Shown here: piece by piece, positions 5,877 through 13,730 of the stretch | Position numbering within the stretch: position 1 is the stretch's first letter | Layout of the letters: each line of letters opens with the position of its first letter | DNA from: SVEL01 sp045123575 | GTDB lineage: Bacteria; Bacillota; Clostridia; Lachnospirales; Lachnospiraceae | Length of the DNA stretch: 21,810 nt | Reading direction: 5' to 3' | NCBI GenBank assembly: GCA_045123575.1 | Contig: JBGVKG010000004.1 | Span: 1-21,810, forward strand | The notes under the pieces: model-generated | Database searches by the model: none | What the model was told of the DNA's origin: nothing | The model's input: only the letters and a program-made list of their open reading frames with translations | Made by a program: the position numbers and the translations under genes

Positions 5877-6839
5877 TTAAAATTCTATATTTTCAGACCT
5901 TACTTCTTTTTCCATATCGCGAAGTATATTAACACAATTAACTACATATTTTCCAACTGCGGTTTCCTCTGACATCTGAACACCGTACACACCAGATTTA
6001 TAGATTTCATATAATGCCTCAACCTCTGCAATAGTTGGAATAGGCTTTGTCTCCATCCCTTTCAACACCTGTGTTGCAAGGAAAATCTTAACATCAAAAA
6101 ATAATGCTTTTTCTATAATAAACTTTTGGAATCTCGGAATCTTAATCACTCCAACATCTGTTGATAAATCTCCTCTATCAACCAAAATATAGTTTGTCAA
6201 TGGCAATATGTCATTAATATTATTAACAGCTTCTAAAGTCTCTATCTTGGTAATCAAATCAGTCTTGCCGCTTATAAGCGCACGAACTTCCTTTACATCT
6301 TCTGGCTTTCTCACAAAAGACAATCCTACAAATGTCAACGCCCACTTATTAGCCAACTCTATAAGCTGTCTATCTTTCTCAAAAAGGAAAGGAATCTCGT
6401 CATGAATACCTCTTACATGAACACCCTTATTGTTTATCAGTATTCCTTCGGATTTTGATAAAAATACAATTTTTTCACTGTCAGCAGATACGACCTCAAA
6501 CTCAAATATACTGTCATTGGCCCATGCTACCATACCAGGCTTTAAGTGTTTATAAAAGTCTGTATAATTAAAACACTGGCTTGATAACTCAAAAGTCTTA
6601 CCCTTTTCTAAAGACACTCCACCATTTGGCAAGTCTTTTGTCCTAACCTTATTTCCAGGAAGGTCCATAAGTATATCTGCCTCTGGAACCTGCTCTCTTA
6701 TCTTCAATATATATTTCTCAATATCATCTATACTTCCATGAGCACCATTTATTCTATATATATTTCTCTCGTCATGCACCTCTGTCAATGGCACCTCATG
6801 TAATAATGCAGGGCCTACAGTCAATATAAATCTCTTCAT
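5877..6839 (-). CDS. Pyruvate kinase-like protein lacking the C-terminal domain
   Basis: Resembles the TIM-barrel (A) plus lid (B) domains of pyruvate kinase, which converts PEP and ADP to pyruvate and ATP. Matching blocks are YRINGAHGS (R29, N31, H34), MDLPGNKVRT (D59, R66), a lid at about 70-150 ending GVHVRGIHDEIP, LSFVRKPEDVKEVR, ITKIETLEAV (K198, E200), VDRGDLSTDVG, ATQVLKG (T256) and EETAVGKY. The catalytic Lys, Glu and Thr equivalents are kept, but the usual NFSHG is NGAHG and DTKGP is DLPGN. At 320 residues it stops where normal enzymes (about 470) begin their regulatory domain. It starts 4 bases after the antiporter stop, so they are one operon. It is unlikely to be the housekeeping enzyme; it may be a PEP-using or regulatory homologue tied to the antiporter or the adjacent Sat module. 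Function unknown. Confidence 0.85.
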   Translation of the reverse strand: MKRFILTVGPALLHEVPLTEVHDERNIYRINGAHGSIDDIEKYILKIREQVPEADILMDLPGNKVRTKDLPNGGVSLEKGKTFELSSQCFNYTDFYKHLKPGMVAWANDSIFEFEVVSADSEKIVFLSKSEGILINNKGVHVRGIHDEIPFLFEKDRQLIELANKWALTFVGLSFVRKPEDVKEVRALISGKTDLITKIETLEAVNNINDILPLTNYILVDRGDLSTDVGVIKIPRFQKFIIEKALFFDVKIFLATQVLKGMETKPIPTIAEVEALYEIYKSGVYGVQMSEETAVGKYVVNCVNILRDMEKEVRSENIEF

Positions 6840-6843
6840 ATCA

Positions 6844-8115
6844 TTATTTCTCCTTCGTTTTTGTTAAATTCATAAATATATCTGGATCTTTCTTCTGCTG
6901 CCTACGCAACCAATATCCTGCTATCATAGAAGAAAGCATTGTAGTCAGTATAAGCACTGTAAAAAACTCTAAACTTATAATCTTATATGAATATGCAACA
7001 GTTGCCAATACAATACCTGGGCCTCCCCTAGCATTCATGGTTACCGCAAAGTTTATCTTCGTAGCTCTATTTAAATCAGTTAGTTGTAGCATAATAAGTG
7101 TACCTACAGCCTCTAAACCAAACGCAATGATGAAAAATACAATAAATCTAAAGAATGAAAAATTGTGAACTACATTGAGCTGAATACCAACTAACGCAAA
7201 ATAAATAGGTACAAAGAATGAAAACGCAATATTCCCTAACGACTCCATCCTTCCCTTTGTCTTCTCATCCACTCCTACAAATGCCTTAACCATATATCCA
7301 ACAAGAAACGCCGAATACATAATGTTAATACCTATTTTATAAAGCAATGCCGATACTATTAGTAATATTACAAAGCTTACTGTGTAGAAGTCTAAAGGCT
7401 TCAACTCTTTCTTCCATACTTTGGCATGGTCAGAAACTATTTTTACTACCGCAAACATTCCTAACGTTATGCCCACTACCATGAGCATTTCAGCTAGTTT
7501 TACCTCTCCTGTTGAGGCAATTCTTGTTGCCGCGTTGAGTAAAATCCACAAACACAAATCCTGAAATGTGGACACAGTTAGAACTGTATCTGAAAATCTA
7601 GTATTCATAACACCCATATCAAAGAAAATCTTCGATATAACAGGTATTGATGTAATTGCAACACCTATCGTAAATACCAATCCAAATGATATATCATTGC
7701 CAAGCTCCCCAATATATGGTTCCTTGAATAATGAAATAAATGGTAACGCACCAAGCATAGGTAATATAGTTGCTCCCACAAAGATACAGCTAATCATCTT
7801 ACCATTCTTCTTATCTATATCCAGCTTGGTGTTATATCCAGACAAAAACATCAAAAATACAAGACCTAGCTGATAGAAAATATTCAGTACCTTGCCTTCC
7901 TGTTCATATGCCATAAATATACTGGATATGAAATCAGGAAAAAATAAGTATAAGCAACTGGCTCCCCAGAGCATACCACCTACAATCTCACCCACAACTC
8001 TAGGTGCTTTGATTTTCTCAAAAATATTACCACAGATATATGCTGACGCTAGTAATGATGCCAATGCTATAAATGTAGATATAATCTCGCGTTCAGAAAG
8101 TGTCTCCAAACTCAT
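6844..8115 (-). CDS. CPA2-family (Kef-type) monovalent cation/proton antiporter
   Basis: An integral membrane protein with about 12 hydrophobic segments over 423 residues, expected to exchange Na+ or K+ for H+ across the cytoplasmic membrane. Family marks are IFEKIKAPRVVGEIVGGMLW near the N-terminus, FLSGYNTKLD, TSIPVISKIFFDMG, the core FQDLCLWILL (with the conserved Asp of Kef proteins), PIYFALVGIQL and NARGGPGIVLATVAY. There is no cytoplasmic RCK/TrkA-N domain, so nucleotide or glutathione gating as in KefC is not expected. Start placed at ATG 8115, six bases after GGAGG; the in-frame TTG at 8121 directly abuts that SD. It is the first gene of a two-gene unit with the PK-like protein, driven by the promoter at 8150-8178. 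Transport of an anion cannot be excluded. Confidence 0.9.
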   Translation of the reverse strand: MSLETLSEREIISTFIALASLLASAYICGNIFEKIKAPRVVGEIVGGMLWGASCLYLFFPDFISSIFMAYEQEGKVLNIFYQLGLVFLMFLSGYNTKLDIDKKNGKMISCIFVGATILPMLGALPFISLFKEPYIGELGNDISFGLVFTIGVAITSIPVISKIFFDMGVMNTRFSDTVLTVSTFQDLCLWILLNAATRIASTGEVKLAEMLMVVGITLGMFAVVKIVSDHAKVWKKELKPLDFYTVSFVILLIVSALLYKIGINIMYSAFLVGYMVKAFVGVDEKTKGRMESLGNIAFSFFVPIYFALVGIQLNVVHNFSFFRFIVFFIIAFGLEAVGTLIMLQLTDLNRATKINFAVTMNARGGPGIVLATVAYSYKIISLEFFTVLILTTMLSSMIAGYWLRRQQKKDPDIFMNLTKTKEK

Positions 8116-8149
8116 GTCCAACCTCCATAATACATTTTTCGATATGTCT

Positions 8150-8178
8150 ATTATAGAAAAATATATTTAGTTCGACAA
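8150..8178 (-). promoter_or_regulatory. Sigma-A-type promoter for the antiporter/PK-like operon
   Basis: On the minus strand TTGTCG (8173-8178) and TATAAT (8150-8155) are separated by exactly 17 bases. The -10 is perfect and the -35 matches four of six. Start would be near 8143, giving a leader of about 30 bases before ATG 8115. This makes the antiporter pair independent of the sat genes upstream. Confidence 0.7.
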
Positions 8179-8209
8179 TAATCTGCAATCCATTTTGGTT
8201 ACACTCCAA

Positions 8210-8232
8210 GAAAAAGAGAATTCTTCTTTTTC
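8210..8232 (-). terminator. Weak hairpin ending the sat/HTH transcript
   Basis: GAAAAAGAGAATTCTTCTTTTTC is almost self-complementary, with one offset base around the central GAATTC. It lies 30 bases after the HTH gene stop and upstream of the antiporter promoter. The stem is mostly A:U/U:A and the bases that follow (TTGG) are not a U run, so termination would be weak. Confidence 0.35.
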
Positions 8233-8261
8233 ATATATTATAAACAACTATATTGACACCT

Positions 8262-8510
8262 TTATACCTTACCTTGCACAATCTTATATATTCTAGAAAT
8301 ACTCAAATCATATTTTCTGGCCAAATCCGAAATCTCATATCTACCAGTATAAAAATCCTCTCTTATAAGCTCATTTCTTGATGATTTGTCCTGCCACTCA
8401 AAGTTCTCTGGAAAATATACAGTCGCGCCAGCCAATTCACTTATCACCTCTACATATTTTTCTTCTCCCAGGAGCTCTCTTAACCGTTCTAATGCTTCTC
8501 TCGAATTCAT
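8262..8510 (-). CDS. Small Mor-like helix-turn-helix DNA-binding protein
   Basis: An 82-residue protein. Residues 1-35 (EALERLRELLGEEKYVEVIS then LAGATVYFP) resemble the dimerisation part of the Mor/middle-operon transcription regulator family, and residues 48-79 (LIREDFYTGRYEISDLARKY then DLSISRIYKIVQ) form a clear helix-turn-helix. Mor proteins activate phage Mu middle transcription; chromosomal homologues in Firmicutes are mostly uncharacterised. It starts one base after the sat stop (TAATATG), so it is translationally coupled to sat. It is the obvious candidate regulator for the sulfate-activation genes or for the promoter immediately downstream at 8150-8178. Neither target is shown by the sequence. 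No phage genes are nearby. Confidence 0.75.
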   Translation of the reverse strand: MNSREALERLRELLGEEKYVEVISELAGATVYFPENFEWQDKSSRNELIREDFYTGRYEISDLARKYDLSISRIYKIVQGKV

Positions 8511-8511
8511 A

Positions 8512-9573
8512 TTACTCTATAAACACCTTCCCGCACTTAAGTATTGCATCTAAAATCTCCTGACGCATCATCAATTCATCTGGCATATGTCCATCACTTA
8601 TGTACTTACGTATAATAGTGCCACTAATCTCAACTCTATGAGTGTCGTAATGACCACATGTTTTATCTGTAACTATTTGTTTACATTTAGAACAATAATA
8701 TGGTTCTCTTGTCAGCAAAAGCTCAATACCGAGATTATTCTCCTCCGCAAGTTTTCTTGCCAAGGCATGTGCATCGTAAGCTCCATAATATCCACCCACA
8801 CCAGCATGATCTCTACCGATAATAAAATGTGTACAACCAAGATTTCTCCTTATAATAGCATGAAATACCGCCTCTCTTGGACCAGCATATCGCATCTGCG
8901 TCTTAAGCCCCGCCATATAAACTCTGCTCTGCGGATAAAACTCTTTAGTCATCTCCTCATAAGCTGCTATAACCGCTTCCTGAGTGAAATCTCCTTTTTT
9001 CTTCCAGCCTACTATAGGATTGATAAACAAACCATCACACACTTCCAAGCCTAATCTCTGAATATGTTCGTGAGCCTTGTGGATTGGATTTCTAGTCTGA
9101 AAGCCTACTACCTTAGACCAACCCTTTTCCTTAAATATACGCTTTGTTTCAGCCGGCTTTAAAGCCTCTTCCAAAGACTCCTTCTTCAACAAAGTTGTCT
9201 TACCACCTATACGATATGGACTACGTGTCTTTTCCTTATGTACTCCCGGATGAGCATCCTCCAATGTGCAAAAAACCTTTTTTATATCATCTTCTGTCAT
9301 CTGATACTTACTCTCAACTACAATCTGCGCCACACATTCACCATCCATCACTAGTTGCAATGTAGCTAAATCATCCACAGAATCATAAACACCTTTTGGC
9401 ACATCTAATGTGACAGGTATAGTAAAAACCTGTCCATCAGCCATAGTATAGTTATCAACAACTGACCTAAAATCAGCTTCTCTCATAAATCCATCAAGTG
9501 GATATAATAACCCCGTCTCGATATTTATAATATCCTGTAATGTTTCTTCGTTAATTACTACCTGCATACTCAT
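8512..9573 (-). CDS. sat: ATP sulfurylase (sulfate adenylyltransferase)
   Basis: Forms adenosine 5'-phosphosulfate (APS) and pyrophosphate from ATP and sulfate in the cytoplasm. Signature blocks are all present: QTRNPIHKAHE (about 160-170), MRYAGPREAVFHAIIRRN, GRDHAGVGGYYGAYDAH (254-270) and EISGTIIRKYISDGHMP. A Cys-x2-Cys then Cys-x-His set (YCSKCKQ, KTCGHYD, about 294-310) matches the zinc site of the archaeal/Thermus-type Sat. At about 353 residues it is slightly shorter than usual and lacks the fused APS kinase domain of fungal enzymes. Three in-frame ATGs (9576, 9573, 9567) follow GGAGG; 9573 at five bases spacing is preferred. The APS kinase-like gene lies 9 bases upstream, so both enzymes are made together. 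No APS/PAPS reductase or CysDN is seen, which argues for PAPS formation over reduction. Confidence 0.93.
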   Translation of the reverse strand: MSMQVVINEETLQDIINIETGLLYPLDGFMREADFRSVVDNYTMADGQVFTIPVTLDVPKGVYDSVDDLATLQLVMDGECVAQIVVESKYQMTEDDIKKVFCTLEDAHPGVHKEKTRSPYRIGGKTTLLKKESLEEALKPAETKRIFKEKGWSKVVGFQTRNPIHKAHEHIQRLGLEVCDGLFINPIVGWKKKGDFTQEAVIAAYEEMTKEFYPQSRVYMAGLKTQMRYAGPREAVFHAIIRRNLGCTHFIIGRDHAGVGGYYGAYDAHALARKLAEENNLGIELLLTREPYYCSKCKQIVTDKTCGHYDTHRVEISGTIIRKYISDGHMPDELMMRQEILDAILKCGKVFIE

Positions 9574-9585
9574 CATTTCCTCCGC

Positions 9586-10104
9586 TTATGCACCATACTC
9601 TTCGCCATACTTACCTATAACATAATCCATAACAGCCTGATAAGTTTCCTCAACCGTCATCTTGTCCACTTCAAGAACAAGATCTGGTGTCTGTGGCTCA
9701 TCAAATGTTGCTGTCAGACCAACTATATCTGTTTTGCCAAGGTTATCCCTATATACACCCTTAACATCATTTTTCATACTTATCTGAATATCTTTTTTCA
9801 AATATATCTCATTATATCCTGCAATCTTTCTCCTTGCCAACTGTCTGAGATGTTCTAATGGACCTATATTACAGATGATACCTATTATATCGTTTCTATC
9901 CAGCAAGTACGCACCTAGCATAATTCGCTTAATATTAGCCTCCCTATCAGCATCAGTGTATCCTAAGTCGCGGTCAAACAAATCGCGAACCTCATCACCA
10001 TCTAAAAGATAACACTTTTTGCCTATTTTATTAAAATGTTCTTCTAACTTCCGGCCTATCGTCGTTTTTCCCGCGCCAGAAATACCTATTAACCATAGTA
10101 CCAT
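9586..10104 (-). CDS. cysC: Divergent APS kinase-like protein
   Basis: Would phosphorylate APS at the 3' position to PAPS, the universal sulfate donor. It is a 172-residue P-loop kinase with GISGAGKTT (residues 7-15), LLDGDEVRDLF and DLGYTDADREANIKRI, all typical of CysC. It departs from the family in the substrate part: the usual FISP-x-R-x-x-R stretch reads CNIGPLEHLRQLAR, and the mobile KxRAGEIxxFTGID loop is replaced by RDNLGKTDIVGL. The C-terminal FDEPQTPDLVLEVD block is canonical. ATG 10104 follows AGGAG by eight bases. Pairing with sat supports APS as substrate. The divergence leaves room for another nucleotide-linked anion; homologues in the Campylobacter O-methyl phosphoramidate pathway phosphorylate a CDP compound. 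Confidence 0.82.
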   Translation of the reverse strand: MVLWLIGISGAGKTTIGRKLEEHFNKIGKKCYLLDGDEVRDLFDRDLGYTDADREANIKRIMLGAYLLDRNDIIGIICNIGPLEHLRQLARRKIAGYNEIYLKKDIQISMKNDVKGVYRDNLGKTDIVGLTATFDEPQTPDLVLEVDKMTVEETYQAVMDYVIGKYGEEYGA

Positions 10105-10149
10105 TATATTTTCTCCTTTATTATTCTTTCAATAATTGTGTAGCATGAA

Positions 10150-12360
10150 TTAATTTATTTCATCAAAAGGAAATCCCACATCATAATCCTCATCTCGCAT
10201 TTGTATATCCATATAAAAATTGTCATTACAGCATATTCCGTTTTTTTGCAATTCTTTATATATATCTATTATAAATATATTGTTTGAATATGTTATCGAT
10301 TCCTTTCGAAGCATGTCTAGATGCTTAAATGAAGATAATACTATTGCTTTAATATTTTTCTCTTGAGCCTCTTCCAATGTCATAATTGGTATCCCAAATT
10401 TTTTACATAAACAGTCTTTATTATTATCAATAAAACATACTATTTTCTCTTTATATTCATCTGGTAATCGAGAATATAGTTCAGCCGAATGATCTCCTCC
10501 CATTCTTAATGCAATAGTTCGAGCGGGATATTTCCTCATCACCTCACAAATAATATCCATATTTTCTTTACATCGCCTTAAATAATTATCATAAATCTTG
10601 TACAAGTATACAGAATATTTACATTTCTCTCTAATTTCTTGATCTTCCAAATACACTCCCGCTTTGTTTCTTAGCCCTTCCAACAGTGCCTTATCCACTG
10701 TTTTAACAGCCTCACCAGTAAACTCTACAATACTCGGTTCATATATTATATTATCACGTTCAACAAGCCATTCTTTGCCCATTCGATATTTTATATAAAT
10801 ATGTTTTTGTGTAACTACTCCTGTATATCCGAATGCAAATAAATTAATCGGTGTACGATTCTTTATCATATTACCTATGCATTGCTTGCTATATCTATCC
10901 AAATCCTGCACTTCAATATAATCTCTATACACAATCTCATTTTCAACATCCATACCCTCTATAATATTCTCTATTACTTTAGATAAATCAAGAGTAGAAA
11001 TTAACCCCTTTACTTTTCTTGGAAGTAGACTCTTGTTGTATACATTCCAATGAATGTGAAACATAGTACTAAATTGAGCAGCCCCATGGTCACTCATATA
11101 AATTCGATAAATATTTTCGTTTATAAATTTATCATAAAATTCTAATTGCGAATCTAATTCCTTTTTCCCTAGTTCATATCTAATTTTAACATCACTTATA
11201 TTTTCATCTCTTAGTTCTGTGCTCAATTGAGGACCATGTACCTCAACCAAAAAATGTGATAAAATCAGCATAGGGTTAGGATTTTCAATTATATTTTTAA
11301 GTGTATCCCAAAAAATCATCGATGCCACATCATATACACTATGATTAGTTCTCGAAAATTTACTTACATCAAAATAATTCATATATCCACTTACACACTT
11401 AAAGTCATAGCCCTTAGACGACAAAAATTTTAGAAGATTGCTATTATCTTCATTTATTAATGAAATTTTATATGCCTTATCATCAATCTGCTTTTTCTTA
11501 CAAAAGATGCTTCTTAACGTCGGAAATGTGTATGGCGTATTCGTGAATGCATTTTCAAAAACTACGCTCTTTGACATAATCTCTTTCAAATATGGCATCC
11601 CTTCTGATTTATCATAACTTAAAGAATCCATCCAATACCACACAATATCTTTATGTTTTCTTTTTCCTATCTCTACCTTTATTTTATCCAATAACTCTTG
11701 TAGCTCCCTCCAAAATTCAAGGATTCTCTCGTTTGAACCCAAATATACTAAAAGCTTTTCTGCATATACAAAATTTTTCATAACAATTGCTATAAAAAAA
11801 ATTTTTTCTAACGCAATTGCCTTAAGTCTGCCATCCAATGAGTATTCATATTTCATTTTCTGAAAATATAATTCCAATGCCAAATTATCTCTTAACAACT
11901 CTTTATCTACAAATTCAGCAGGTAGCCATTGTCCTTGGCATTCACTTGTTAATTTATAAAATTCTATCTCAAAAAAAAGTCCTTCTATCTCAAAAATATC
12001 ATAAATCCATATATATCTAATATTATTTATCCTAAACCATTTTGCATATTTCTCAGCCTCTTTCAATGACAATATATATACATCTGAATATTTTTCCCAA
12101 TCAACATTATCCATTTGTTCTAAATTAGATATATATGCTGTTTCCATATATTTCTCAGAAAATGCGCTGTTTTTTTTCACTATATCTAATACAACTTTGT
12201 CATTTGAAACTAATGCAATTTTTCCCTTATTCTGCACAACCTTACACAAAAGACTTTTTAATATCTTTTCAGCTTTATATGTTTTTCTATACTGTGGATA
12301 ATATTTATCTAAATCATATCTGAAAATAATCTGATTTAACTCCTCTGTTATATCAAACAC
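10150..12360 (-). CDS. Cytoplasmic alkaline phosphatase/sulfatase-superfamily protein flanked by Rossmann-like modules
   Basis: A 736-residue protein in three parts. Residues 1-230 are an uncharacterised alpha/beta region (GKIALVSNDKVVLDIV, YSDVYILSL). About 235-470 is a sulfatase-type fold: DIVWYWMDSLSYD with metal ligand D245, VFENAFTNTPYTFPTLRSIF with T278 at the nucleophile position, EVHGPQ, YMSDHGA (D424, H425) and HIHWNVY. Thr in place of Cys/Ser means no formylglycine, so a phospho- or phosphopolyol transferase/hydrolase like LtaS or EptA is likelier than a true sulfatase. Unlike those it has no membrane helices or signal peptide. About 605-705 is a second alpha/beta module (TIALRMGGDHS, IVCFIDNNKD, AIVLSS) like the ends of the neighbouring GT2 proteins. 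Start is GTG 12360, seven bases after AGGAGG; the GTG at 12378 would place that SD inside the gene. Substrate unknown. Confidence 0.72.
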   Translation of the reverse strand: MFDITEELNQIIFRYDLDKYYPQYRKTYKAEKILKSLLCKVVQNKGKIALVSNDKVVLDIVKKNSAFSEKYMETAYISNLEQMDNVDWEKYSDVYILSLKEAEKYAKWFRINNIRYIWIYDIFEIEGLFFEIEFYKLTSECQGQWLPAEFVDKELLRDNLALELYFQKMKYEYSLDGRLKAIALEKIFFIAIVMKNFVYAEKLLVYLGSNERILEFWRELQELLDKIKVEIGKRKHKDIVWYWMDSLSYDKSEGMPYLKEIMSKSVVFENAFTNTPYTFPTLRSIFCKKKQIDDKAYKISLINEDNSNLLKFLSSKGYDFKCVSGYMNYFDVSKFSRTNHSVYDVASMIFWDTLKNIIENPNPMLILSHFLVEVHGPQLSTELRDENISDVKIRYELGKKELDSQLEFYDKFINENIYRIYMSDHGAAQFSTMFHIHWNVYNKSLLPRKVKGLISTLDLSKVIENIIEGMDVENEIVYRDYIEVQDLDRYSKQCIGNMIKNRTPINLFAFGYTGVVTQKHIYIKYRMGKEWLVERDNIIYEPSIVEFTGEAVKTVDKALLEGLRNKAGVYLEDQEIREKCKYSVYLYKIYDNYLRRCKENMDIICEVMRKYPARTIALRMGGDHSAELYSRLPDEYKEKIVCFIDNNKDCLCKKFGIPIMTLEEAQEKNIKAIVLSSFKHLDMLRKESITYSNNIFIIDIYKELQKNGICCNDNFYMDIQMRDEDYDVGFPFDEIN

Positions 12361-12437
12361 AACATTACCTCCTCGCACAATATTGTTACACTTAATTTTA
12401 TTAGTTACTTTTCTTCTAATATATCAGCACCGTAGGA

Positions 12438-13730
12438 CTAACTCAAAGACTTATCTATAATCTGTTCCAATCTCAAATCTATTACCTCTATATTTTTGAA
12501 CCCACATTTTCGGGCATTAAGAAGCATATTTTCCTGATAGTCTCGCCTAGCTGTTATTAGAACCAATATATCATCTTCTACCTCTACCTCATCAATTCTC
12601 TTCACTGGCGTACCATCAATATATTGCTCTTCTGCACCTTTATCTGAAACTGTAAAATATTGAACTTTATTTCCATATCCTTTGAGATTAACATATCTAT
12701 GTAGCTTTCGACCTATCTTTCCCGCACCATAAAGAATAATTTTACTAAATGATGCAAGCATATCATCAAAACCACGCAGATAAATATTCTCACTTATACC
12801 ATACTGTCGCTCCAACCCTACATCCATACTAGCTGAAATCAATTGTTCTATAACATCAGCACCTATTGCTTTGCTTCTCTCTTCATCATCCAGCTTATAA
12901 TCTACCCATTTGATATTGTACATTATAAACTTCGCAAATTTTGCTATAGCTTCCTTCTCTCTCTCAGACAATTCCTCATTTAGTAAATACTCAAAAATTC
13001 GCGTATAGCAAATAATTCTACCTTTCAAACTTACATAAGATGCTTTCGATGTCATAGTAGAACCTTGTCTTATGCGATATTTTAGATAATCTTTTTTTAT
13101 ATGCTTAACTCTTTCAGCCATCATAAAACACTGAAATGCGAACAAACAATCCTCATGTATTATACCTGCATAAAAGCTTATACCACTACCTTCTAACCAA
13201 TGTCTATTAACAAACATCAAACAGGCCGAGTCACAAAAATCATCATTTTCTATCAATTCACAAAACAGTTTTTTTCCATTAGATGTTTCACCATAGTTTC
13301 TCTTTCTCCTATAATATCCATCCTTATGATCTTTTTTTCGCAATTCGTCTGTTTCATACATACACATTGCATCAAAGTACAAAATGTCCAACTCATTTTT
13401 TTTAGCACATTCATACATCTCGACAATTGCATTGTCCACCAACATATCATCACTATCCAAGAAGCAAATATACTCTCCAACAGCCTTCTGAATACCAACA
13501 TTACGTGCACATGCTTGTCCTCTGTTTTCTTGTTCTATAACACATATTCTGCTATCTAGTTCTTTATATTCTGCTAATATAGAACTAGCGTTATCTGTAG
13601 AGCCATCATTCACGCAGATGATTTCCATATCATCTATACCTTGATTAATAACGCTATCCAAACATGGTCTTAGATATGCTTCTGTATTATACACTGGTAT
13701 GATTACTGATACTTTTATCACACTTGTCAT
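12438..13730 (-). CDS. GT2 glycosyltransferase with C-terminal Rossmann-like module
   Basis: An inverting GT-A glycosyltransferase for surface-glycan assembly. Residues 5-100 give the fold: VSVIIPVYNTEAYLRPCLDS, ICVNDGSTDNAS and FLDSDDMLVD with the metal-binding DSDD at 92-95. A helical middle follows, and residues 328-418 form a separate module beginning KIILYGAGKIGRKL (GAGKIG 335-340) with two further beta-alpha units (VQYFTVSD, DILVLITA). That module looks like a nucleotide-binding domain, of unknown ligand. The start overlaps the 3' end of the upstream GT2 gene by 44 bases, with AGAGG about ten bases before ATG 13730, so translation is coupled. No membrane anchor is seen. Donor and linkage cannot be read. 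Confidence 0.87.
   Translation of the reverse strand: MTSVIKVSVIIPVYNTEAYLRPCLDSVINQGIDDMEIICVNDGSTDNASSILAEYKELDSRICVIEQENRGQACARNVGIQKAVGEYICFLDSDDMLVDNAIVEMYECAKKNELDILYFDAMCMYETDELRKKDHKDGYYRRKRNYGETSNGKKLFCELIENDDFCDSACLMFVNRHWLEGSGISFYAGIIHEDCLFAFQCFMMAERVKHIKKDYLKYRIRQGSTMTSKASYVSLKGRIICYTRIFEYLLNEELSEREKEAIAKFAKFIMYNIKWVDYKLDDEERSKAIGADVIEQLISASMDVGLERQYGISENIYLRGFDDMLASFSKIILYGAGKIGRKLHRYVNLKGYGNKVQYFTVSDKGAEEQYIDGTPVKRIDEVEVEDDILVLITARRDYQENMLLNARKCGFKNIEVIDLRLEQIIDKSLS

Noticed and set aside
10150..12360. Calling the protein a true sulfatase that works with the PAPS genes
   Set aside because: The formylglycine motif CxPSR is absent and Thr occupies the nucleophile position; the sat neighbourhood alone does not make it a sulfatase.
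13253..13510. Second minus-strand open frame of 85 codons inside the GT2 gene at 12438-13730
   Set aside because: Overlaps a well-supported GT2 domain in another frame and has no SD or recognisable motif.
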